Below are positions 56,236-64,000 of a stretch of DNA of 64,000 nucleotides, piece by piece; position 1 is the stretch's first letter, and each line of letters begins with the position of its first letter. This stretch comes from Silene latifolia (Eukaryota; Streptophyta; Magnoliopsida; Caryophyllales; Caryophyllaceae). A model generated the notes under the pieces. The model was not told where the DNA came from and did no database searches. It saw only the letters and a list, made by a program, of their open reading frames with translations. The stretch spans positions 51,264,293 to 51,328,292 of the forward strand of contig NC_133528.1 of the NCBI RefSeq assembly GCF_048544455.1. Direction: 5' to 3'. A program made the position numbers and the translations under genes.

Positions 56236-56811
56236 TCCCTAGTTTAGGCACCATATGAATTTAGTATCTTTTGTTAGCACTTGTTATCGCATACCCTATG
56301 GTATTGTACTGCTTTATACACTATGTGAAAGGTTGCCACAACCATGTAATCATGTACTGTGATTTTTCAGAAAATTTATCAAGCGTTTAGTGTTGAACCA
56401 ATTTCTTTGTTTTCTCAAGCATTTGGTGTTGGATTTAACAAGGCAGCCAAATAAGAGACATTCTGGGGAAGTGAAGCAATCAAATACGGGATTTCTGAAA
56501 ACAAAGCAAACGGATACAGAAAAGCACAATAAAGACTATCACACATTAAACAGTATACGTATATGGTATACTGAATTGTATTGCGATCATTTTTTAGAAT
56601 GAACGTGGGGTATTCTGAACCTGTAGCACAAATTTTCTGAACCTTTCATACATAAGTTCTGAACCTTTCATGTATATATAATAACGTGTAATGTGGCTTT
56701 GGAGAATGAAACTATACTGTGAATCTGTAGAACATCAATTAAAATTATCATCTGTAGAACATCAATTAAAATTATCCAAAGCTTTTAGAACTCTTGTTCG
56801 GCCATTGACAA
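56236..56811. other. Intergenic spacer between convergent MULE genes
   Basis: 3' flank of both genes. It has a 29-bp direct repeat (ATCTGTAGAACATCAATTAA type) near 56720-56770 and repeated TTCTGAACC blocks near 56617-56660. No gene. Confidence 0.55.
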
Positions 56812-58650
56812 TCAATCTTCATCATCTGAATCTTCATACTGTGAATCTGATTCTTCAACCTTTTTAGAACATGTTCTTGAGTTGTGACCTTTTTTCCCAC
56901 AAGTCTGGCATACTCTTTGTTTTTTCCCGCTTTTCTCGAGTGCTTTTAGAACACTTGACTGAATTCGCTTACCACTCCCCTTATTACGTGATTTTTGTGA
57001 AACTTGGATGTTTATCTCTTTAGGAATGCTGCACCCAACATACCTTTCCATTTCCGACATCGTGTTGAGGATGGGTGGCTCGTTGCTTCGATGTTGCTTT
57101 ATCTCCATTTTGACTTCTCTAAGTTTATCTATTAACATTTGTATGTCTTTCTCATTTTCTTCTGCAAGGCTGACACAAGAGTACATTTCTTCCCAAAGCT
57201 TATTTGTCATTCTTTTTTTGTTGTCTGATTTCCCACCATCCTCCATTTTATTGCCATGCTTATCAAAGACGGGCTTCATCAATGCATTCTTCATCCATCT
57301 ATTAAGAATATATTTGTCTGGAATCCTTCTTATGTTCTTATGCTTTAAGACCCATATGACATGCTTACATAGCATACCCATTCGTTGATACAAACAACAA
57401 CTACAAGTGATTTCTTCTCTACTTGCTGTAAATACAACTTCCCACGTCTTTCTTTCTCGCTCTATGTCGTTGATAATATATACCTCTGTGCCGTCCGTAA
57501 CATGTACGTCCACCATGCCACAATTGTACACTGCTGCACATAACTCATTCTGGAAATCCTTAAAAGTTGCATGCGTGTAAATTTCTGAAGCGTGTTTTTC
57601 TAACTGAACTGGAGTTTTCAGTGGAGATGTTGAGTGTTTATTTTCCGAGTTCAGTTTTGATTGTTTGTGGCGTTGTGCATCCATTGCACTCTCAAAAGAC
57701 ATCCAGAATTCAACAAGAGTCGCATGAGGTGTAAGAAAACGATCGAAGAAACTATTTTCACTCTCTGATCTTGATGTCACCCTCATAATACCCGCCATAA
57801 ATATTTCTCTAAAATATGCAGGAACCCAATCTTCTTTAATTTCGTAGAGAGACGAGAACCAAGGATGGTCTACCAAATCATAATCAATCATGATATTAGC
57901 CCAAGCTTCTTCAAATTCACCAGGTTCACAATGATTGTTCCAAACACATGCATTTAAACGCTTCTTGAAATCCTCGTCTTGCCATAAATATGCATCAAGT
58001 TTTTCACGAAGTTTCTTCATAATATGCCACATGCATAACCTGTGAGATGTATCTGGAAATACTTCTTCAATTGCTGGTTTCATAGAAGGACATTGATCAG
58101 TTATAATTGCTTTAGGTGCACAACCCCCCATTGCGTCAAGAAATGCTTTGAAAAGCCATGTATATGCTTCAATGCTCTCGTGTGATACTAGCCCCGCTCC
58201 TACTGTTACACACCTTTTATGTTGATCAACAGCAGTAAATGGTACAAAAACCATGTCGTACTTATTTGTACGAAATGTGGAGTCGATGGAAAGCATGTCA
58301 CCAAATAAAGCATAGTTTTTCCTAGATATGGTGTCTGCCCAAAAACCCTACGGACGGACATACATTGTTTTTCATCAACTTCGAAGTCAAAATAAAACGT
58401 GCTACACGTCTCTTTTTTTAGAGAAAAATTATCTACCACCATTTGTGCATCAGACAAACCAATGTACTGTTTCATATCTCTCACAAAGTTCTTGAAATCA
58501 GTCTCGGTAGCACCAACATTACTATAACCTCCCGACAACTCTTTCCAACCTCTAAATGCTTTTACTGGCCCCATCTTTAACCGTGCTGCTTTTACAACAA
58601 AGGTCTTCTGAATCGATGTCATTTTCCTGTTTTCCTTCATAAACAACATT
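56812..58650 (-). pseudogene. FAR1-like MULE transposase, one frameshift
   Basis: The N-terminal part (about 58640-58345) has the FAR1 DNA-binding-type segment and GGYSNVGATETDFKNF. The main frame 58296-56812 has the MULE DDE core (LSIDSTFRTNKYDM with the first Asp, AIITDQCPSM with the second), a SWIM zinc finger (CSCCLYQRMGMLCKHV) and a C-terminal knuckle, CQTCGKKGHNSRTC. It ends in an acidic tail. A single-base shift in a T/G run near 58340 separates the two parts (a FWADTISRKNY-like sequence is readable only in the second frame). Element E lies just upstream of the start, so both promoter and frame are damaged. Confidence 0.85.
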
Positions 58651-58678
58651 GATGATGGTGATGCTAGAATATGGTTGT

Positions 58679-60036
58679 TGATACTGTCGTTTCGTACCAA
58701 AAATAAAATACCTAAGTACAACTAACAGAAGTCAGCGGTAAGTAGGGTCGATCTCCACAGGGAGGCGGTGTACTATCTACTTGTCTATTTATCTGTCTAA
58801 TGTCACAATGTTAGGGGTTTGATTGATTTGGACTAACTAAACTACTGAAGCTAAAGGCAAGAGAAAAGGGATAAAGGAGATTAACAATAAGAGAAAGGAA
58901 ATATGCTAGGAATCGGTCTACCGTGGCAGCTATACTATCGGGTATACTGAGACAATTAAACTATTGATAAGAAGAGCTATGGTCGTCACCTTTCGGTCCT
59001 TAAACCGCCCTAGAGCGTAAATAGCTTAGCTTTCGCCCTCACTACAATACCCTATTGTAATTAAGCAAGCCTTCCCTTCCAATCTTTCGATCCAGGTCGG
59101 GGTTAACTAGATAAATTGGTCTCCTGCATGCATTCATTCGACCAGATAACAATTAAATTACCTAATACAATTCTTATCGCAAGACTAATCTATTCAAGTC
59201 AATTATAACACATTGCTACCACGGCTTCCCTAATCCTAACATACTACGGAATTTAGCTAGACATGGAATTAAGGGGAACAAGAATAAAAGAAATAAAAAC
59301 AATAAACATTAAATTAAGAAGAGAGAAGGGAAGAAAGAATTACTAAATTAAAAGATCCGGAAATGAAGAACAAAAGTAACAGTGGCAAAAGTAGCAGTGT
59401 ATTCGAACCAGAGAGAAAAGGAACGAAAAATAGAGTGTGAGAGAGAGTTTAAATGACGTCCTAAGCTTCCTATTTATAAGAAAATAGGATTAGCTAAACC
59501 TAATTGACGGAAAATAACTAAAAAGCCCAGCCCGTAGCAAAATCCACTCGATCGAGTGGAATAAAACCACTCGATCGAGCAAACTCACCCAAAAACCGCT
59601 CGATCGACCAATAAATCACTCGATCGAGTAAAGGCATATAAAGAACTGGTCGATCGACCATATTAGTTACTCGATCGACCATTTGTTCATCCTAAAACCA
59701 CTCGATCGACTAATAAATCACTCGATCGAGTGAAACTTGACTTCAGCAGCTCATCATTCACGTTAGTTTGACTTTGACTTGTCCTTTTAGCTCCCGAAAC
59801 ACCTTCACGCATCCCAAGACAGCTATATTTCCCGCTCCAAATTATCTCTTCCTCCAAATGCATGCAAAACGGACGGTAAATGGCATGAATATACTACTTT
59901 ATGGCTCATTCCTGCAATTAAGACAAAATAACCCAAAGTAGCATATTCGGGGCATTTCGTAGCATAAAACTACGATAAAAGCATGGAAATACGTGCATAA
60001 AATAGGCTAAAAAGACTATATAAAATGCACGTATCA
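58679..60036 (-). repeat. Element E 3' LTR (1358 bp)
   Basis: Plus-strand ends are TGATACTGTCG and GCACGTATCA. It contains the palindrome array at 59546-59731 and is followed by the purine tract complement. Confidence 0.92.
59546..59731. repeat. Palindrome array in E LTR, 20/30-bp phased
   Basis: Core TCGATCGA starts at 59548, 59571, 59600, 59620, 59650, 59671, 59702 and 59722; gaps 23, 29, 20, 30, 21, 31, 20. Several sites are full ACTCGATCGAGT; others keep one arm (CTCGATCGACC, GGTCGATCGACC). Confidence 0.92.
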
Positions 60037-60050
60037 AATCTCCCCAAACC
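60037..60050 (-). other. Element E polypurine tract
   Basis: On the minus strand GGTTTGGGGAGATT directly precedes the 3' LTR. Confidence 0.8.
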
Positions 60051-61696
60051 AAACCTTTACTCGTCCTCGAGTAAACTAAAATGCAACTAATGGAACGGAA
60101 AAGATAACTCAGAGCTAGCTACAAATGCCCACTTAAACCAATTTAATGCAAGCAAACTAACACTTATAGCAAACAGTCAAAAGCAAACGAGTTATAGGAT
60201 GTTTATAACAAAGCTGAACCGTCGACCTTGCAAGACCTTTAATGATAGACTCTCACGGGTCATTCTTCTCTCATGAAGCAAAAGGGTAAGCATATGAATG
60301 TAAGAGAGAAAAAGAAGTATAGTCGCTCACCTAGACTACGACCCACATAAACATGCATGCAACTAATATGATAGACAATTCTAACTACCGTACACACATT
60401 CCAACCAAACAAGGTCCTGTCACAGCAGAGGGCTTACAAAAATCTGGTAAAGTGAGGCAATGGGTAAGAAAAGGCAAAACATTTATGGGAATGTGGAGGT
60501 ATAAGTGATCAAGCTAGTACCTAAACAGAACCATATGACAACATCCATTTCCAACTCAATTATGAATTAAGCACATGCCCTTCATTTGGCATAAAACTCA
60601 CCAAACCAAACTAGAAACACTCCTCAAATAATGTAAGATAGATCATAGGAGCAGAAACCGTTAACCAAACAACATTTTTTTTTCGAATTTTTTTTTTCTT
60701 TCTATTTTTTTTTTCGGTTTCTTCTTTTATTTCTTTTCTTTTTTTTTCTTTTTCACGTCTTTTTTTCATCATCCTCCCCTTCTTCATAAAATACCAACTC
60801 CGAATCAATATGATATGAGCCAAAATTTGATACAATGAAATATATACCGCAAAAACATACACTAACTAGCTTGACACAAGGCAGGCTAAATTTGGATGTA
60901 GTTAAGGGTCAACAGGCATATTTGGCTAATGTGGAGTTAAATGGGTAAAAATGAAAGAAAGGGAATGTAAGCACCTCCCTGCATGTGACACCAACCACTA
61001 ACCCGAATGTATGACGACAAAAAGCAATTGAATTTCATATATGTGCAAATTAATGAACATGCTATGCAAGGAGTAACTACTCACAATCCTACATGAAACC
61101 GGTCATAAATGACACCAGTTTATAAGGCTCTAATTCCTTAGAATTTATAAGTAGGTTGCCAAAATTTCAGGTCAAGTCTATTTGTTCAGCTAAATTAAAC
61201 ATTAACTCGTAGATATGCAAAAAGACAAAGCTAAAAGAATATATAGTTCAATGCAAGGCTTAAGCAAAATGACAAAAGTAGTGCAATTTCATCATTGAAA
61301 TCTACCGTTCCGACTCAACCTATATGCTAAATTAAACGTGAAATTTTTGAATTTTTTTGAATTTTTCTAATTTTTATGAGATTTTAATTTTTTTAAGAAT
61401 AAAATACAATGCATACATAAATTAAACGTGATAACAGAAATACAATAAAAACAAGATGTAGACACAGATATGGATGCATAACCTCCCCAAACCAAACTGT
61501 ACAATGCCCCCATTGTACCAAAACATGGAAAGGAAACGCAAACTAAAGGAGGAGAGAGTAAATGCGGAAAACTCACAAGATACGCGAATAAGGGACCTCC
61601 CCAAACCGACCATGAACATGGGAGGTTGCTGAAGTCCCAGAAAACCGTCTCAGGAAGCTAATTCAAGTCAAATGAGTGAATGGGCATCCAAAAACT
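60051..61696. other. Element E non-coding interior
   Basis: No supportable gene. A T-rich low-complexity stretch lies at 60676-60770; frames over it encode only Lys/Arg-rich repeats and are not counted. GACCTCCCCAAACC-like blocks recur near 60040, 61480 and 61600, purine-rich on the minus strand. Confidence 0.6.
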
Positions 61697-61833
61697 GCTC
61701 GATCGAAAGGAAAGGCAGTCGATCGAGTGGTTTCTCTATCTGCAGGTGGTCGATCGAGTAAATTAATCACTCGATCGAGTGAATCCATCAGCTAAAGTGC
61801 TCGATCGAGTAGAAAAACTACTCGATCGAGTAA
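61697..61833. repeat. Palindrome array in E interior, 20/30-bp phased
   Basis: Core TCGATCGA starts at 61699, 61719, 61750, 61771, 61801 and 61822; gaps 20, 31, 21, 30, 21. Same architecture as the LTR array, but different sequence between sites. Confidence 0.92.
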
Positions 61834-62038
61834 TTCTCAATGTATTCCTGCAAAATGCAATTAAAAACAGCCCGCAACTAACAAAAACAAGCATAACTGA
61901 ATAGTTTATGGTATAAATACCATTTATTACAACTGAAATTGAAATAGAAAAATAAAAATAAATCTCCGGGTTGCCTCCCGGGTAGCGCTAGCTTCAGTCA
62001 GGTCCCAGCTCGACCTTCTTTTCTTCGAGCCTCTATAA

Positions 62039-63301
62039 TTAGTAACAATCAAAACAGCTCAAAGCGCGCAGCATTAAATCGTACATCTGCGCATGTGCTA
62101 CAAAAAAGCATAAGTAGCACCAAAGTGGATTACAGAAATAGGAAATAAAAGTGTTAAACTTTTTAAGCCGAACAAATTTCCTATGAGCGCTCCTAAATTT
62201 ATCCACAAAATAAAGGAGCGAGGGAGCAATAGATGATAAATTAAGGTCCCGATTCAGATTAGCAATTTTGACATGACAAGTACGGTGAAAATTCGTTAAA
62301 TTACAAGTCCACATGGGAGGGGGTATAGCATTACAAGAATTAGAACGAGTCAAGCGAGGTAGCATACTTTGAATATTAACAATAATAAAATTACCGCTAA
62401 TTACCTCAGGTAGGTTGCTCTCAACGTCGGAATCACTGACAAAGGAATTTATTACCTCATCCGTGCTAGGAGCAATTACCGACTCAGCTGTCCTTTCGTC
62501 GCCCTCAGTGGAATTCGTCCCGTAAATCTCAGCCTCAAGCGCATCCAACTCGGCTTTGAATAGGGGAGACTCACCGTATCCATTATCATCATCAAAATTG
62601 TCGTCTAAAACGACCCCAAGTAACGCATCTAAGCTCCCAATGGCCAGTTCAGTCGATCGAGCTGAATAATCATTCGATCGACCAATTTCCTCCTGAATTC
62701 CACTCGATCGAGTAGAATTATTGCTCGATCGAGCACTTTCTCCTGGAAAATCACTCGATCGACTAATATTAGTCACTCGATCGAGTGATTCCTCCTGTAC
62801 AGGGCTGAAATCTTCGCATAAACTCTGGAAATACGATAGAAATTCGTCATCCGAGACATAGAAATCATTCTCAGCATTGGGCAACACGGGTTCTTCATGG
62901 GAAAAACCGCTCTTGGTCAAGTACACCTCTTTTGGTTGCCTACTATCCGACTCAGCTGTTAACTGAGCTATTCCAGACTCGATCTCATCGACGTACGCGA
63001 AAAATCGTCTATCATATTCTTGCACTAAAGATTTCAGCTCCGCAATCCCTTCTTTCTGTATATCAGGAGGATCTTGTTGCGGTGGCCATTGATAGGGTGG
63101 ATATGGCAGCACAACTACAGTTGCCTGACTAGCTCGACTGCGCTGCTTGAACGCGTAAACTTCGTCAATCTCTGCCAAACACGAAACTGCATCATGCCCA
63201 GCAGCACCACATCTCCCGCAGTAAATCACCTGCTGTTCCATATAATAGAACATTGGTGACGGGTCAAAGGTACTCAAGCCTTCCCTTTGACGATCTTTCA
63301 C
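62039..63301 (-). CDS. Element E ORF with CCHC knuckle and 17-residue repeats, function unknown
   Basis: 420 codons, open throughout, starting about 125 bp after the primer site. A CCHC knuckle, YCGRCGAAGHDAVSC, is at about residues 27-41, followed by a Pro-rich patch, an acidic middle (about residues 130-290) and a basic, hydrophobic C-terminus. Residues about 170-220 are three 17-residue repeats rich in Ser and Arg (RSS, STRSS, ARS) encoded by the palindrome array. The knuckle suggests nucleic-acid binding and perhaps a gag remnant. I do not recognise a full family. The ORF starts at the first ATG of the frame; in-frame Met residues at positions 17 and 21 are alternatives. Confidence 0.65.
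   Translation of the reverse strand: MKDRQREGLSTFDPSPMFYYMEQQVIYCGRCGAAGHDAVSCLAEIDEVYAFKQRSRASQATVVVLPYPPYQWPPQQDPPDIQKEGIAELKSLVQEYDRRFFAYVDEIESGIAQLTAESDSRQPKEVYLTKSGFSHEEPVLPNAENDFYVSDDEFLSYFQSLCEDFSPVQEESLDRVTNISRSSDFPGESARSSNNSTRSSGIQEEIGRSNDYSARSTELAIGSLDALLGVVLDDNFDDDNGYGESPLFKAELDALEAEIYGTNSTEGDERTAESVIAPSTDEVINSFVSDSDVESNLPEVISGNFIIVNIQSMLPRLTRSNSCNAIPPPMWTCNLTNFHRTCHVKIANLNRDLNLSSIAPSLLYFVDKFRSAHRKFVRLKKFNTFISYFCNPLWCYLCFFVAHAQMYDLMLRALSCFDCY
62651..62786. repeat. Palindrome array inside E ORF, 51-bp period
   Basis: Core TCGATCGA starts at 62653, 62674, 62704, 62725, 62755 and 62777; gaps 21, 30, 21, 30, 22. Two sites per 51 bp, so the array keeps the reading frame (17 codons). 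Confidence 0.93.
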
Positions 63302-63423
63302 CTAGAACTGTCTGTAAGGCCTATCAAAACAGCACTCAAGGAAAAAGATTAGAACGGCCTCAAGGGAAAAATCCCCTGAGGCTAAAAACAGATAAAATTA
63401 AACAAATAAATAAATAGATTGCC

Positions 63424-63441
63424 TCCCCGGCAACGGCGCCA
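63424..63441 (-). other. Element E primer binding site (tRNA-Asp)
   Basis: On the minus strand TGGCGCCGTTGCCGGGGA, five bases after the 5' LTR end. This is the standard Athila site. Confidence 0.93.
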
Positions 63442-63446
63442 AAATT

Positions 63447-64000
63447 TGATACTGTCGTTTCGTACCAAAAATAAAATACCTAAGTACAACTAACATAAGT
63501 CAGCGGTAAGTAGGGTCGATCTCCACAGGGAGGCGGTGTACTATCTACTTGTCTATTTATCTGTCTAATGTCACAATGCTGGGGGTTTGATTGATTTGGA
63601 CTAACTAAACTACTGAAGCTAAAGGCAAGAGAAAAGGGATAAAGGAGATTAACAATAAGAGAAAGGAAATATGCTAGGAATTGGTCTACCGTGGCAGCTA
63701 TACTATCGGGTATACTGAGACAATTAAACTATTGATAAGAAGAGCTATGGTCGTCACCTTTCGGTCCTTAAACCGCCCTAGAGCGTAAATAGCTTAGCTT
63801 TCGCCCTCACTACAATACCCTATTGTAATTAAGCAAGCCTTCCCTTCCAATCTTTCGATCCAGGTCGGGGTTAACTAGATAAATTGGTCTCCTGCATGCA
63901 TTCATTCGACCAGATAACAATTAAATTGCCTAATACAATTCTTATCGCAAGACTAATCTATTCAAGTCAATTATAACACATTGCTACCACGTCTTCCCTA
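63447..64000 (-). repeat. Element E 5' LTR, partial
   Basis: The first 554 bp on the plus strand match 58679-59232 with about six differences. The rest, including its expected palindrome array, lies beyond the window. Confidence 0.92.

Larger units (their letters stand above)
51676..58678. mobile_element. Mutator-like element with Ulp1 and FAR1-like transposase genes, right end not seen
   Basis: Two convergent genes, an Ulp1/C48 peptidase (plus) and a FAR1-type MULE transposase (minus), in one unit. This is the composition of plant Ulp1-carrying MULEs (Kaonashi type). The left end begins with a terminal region containing TATGAGAACC or ATGAGAACC three times. The matching right terminus would be to the right of element E, which is inserted at 58679 and runs off the window. 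Confidence 0.75.
58679..64000 (-). mobile_element. Element E: Athila-type non-autonomous LTR retrotransposon, right LTR cut by window end
   Basis: Left LTR 58679-60036 and right LTR from 63447 to beyond 64000. The primer site TGGCGCCGTTGCCGGGGA next to the right LTR matches tRNA-Asp, characteristic of Athila, and fixes the minus strand. The interior is only 3.4 kb with one ORF and no RT, RNase H or integrase. Interior blocks such as GGTTGCCTCCCGGGTAGCGC (about 61969) and CTCGTCCTCGAG (about 60060) resemble conserved Athila non-coding sequence. The visible 554 bp of the two LTRs differ at about six positions. The left target site is probably GTTGT (58674-58678). Confidence 0.88.

Noticed and set aside
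59546-59731. Telomeric or satellite origin of the palindrome array
   Set aside because: Spacer sequences differ between sites, and the gaps alternate instead of being one constant unit.
60611-60862. Lys-rich 83-codon minus-strand ORF
   Set aside because: It comes from a T-rich low-complexity tract in the non-coding interior of element E.

Overview
This window is plant nuclear DNA, from a eudicot. The evidence is a spliced plant-type 2-oxoglutarate dioxygenase gene, Ty1/copia, chromovirus, Tat/Retand and Athila LTR retrotransposons, a plant L1-type LINE, Au-like SINE remnants, and a FAR1-type Mutator element carrying an Ulp1 peptidase gene. The mix of families (Retand-like element, MULE-Ulp1) would fit Caryophyllales, perhaps Caryophyllaceae; that is inference only. 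No bacterial, organellar or viral genome is present, and no tRNA, rRNA or CRISPR was seen.

Layout. 1-16,800 is the gene-bearing part. It holds a short unassigned minus-strand ORF (1543-1749), a young Copia element with identical 228-bp LTRs (1812-6586), a solo LTR (7422-7646), the dioxygenase gene (10477-12686, four coding exons), a 5'-truncated LINE with an open RT/RNase H frame and target-site duplication (13764-16086), and a 115-bp tandem repeat (16303-16556).

16,817-51,600 is a nested stack of LTR retrotransposons. The oldest, A, is a minus-strand chromovirus (16817 to 38840). It was split by B, a Tekay-like chromovirus (17148-25412, TSD GATAC), and by C, a plus-strand gag-only Copia-like element (26087-34815, TSD GTTTC). 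A's right LTR is broken at 38840 by D, a Tat/Retand-type element (38841-51600). D is abnormal: its expected 5' LTR is replaced by an inverted copy of the element's 3' end, so the locus is a 2.6-kb inverted repeat around a gag-pol core.

51,676-58,678 is a Mutator-like element with two convergent genes: a ten-exon Ulp1/C48 peptidase gene on the plus strand and a frameshifted FAR1-like transposase on the minus strand. An Athila-type element E (58679 to beyond the window end) is inserted just upstream of the transposase coding region. E keeps one 420-codon ORF with a CCHC knuckle and no pol.

The most unusual signal is a palindrome with core TCGATCGA, usually ACTCGATCGAGT. It occurs in ordered arrays in two unrelated retroelements: in B's LTRs and leader, and three times in E (LTR, non-coding interior, and inside the ORF). 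Spacing in E alternates about 20-21 and 30-31 bp, that is two and three helical turns. Inside the ORF the resulting 51-bp period is exactly 17 codons.
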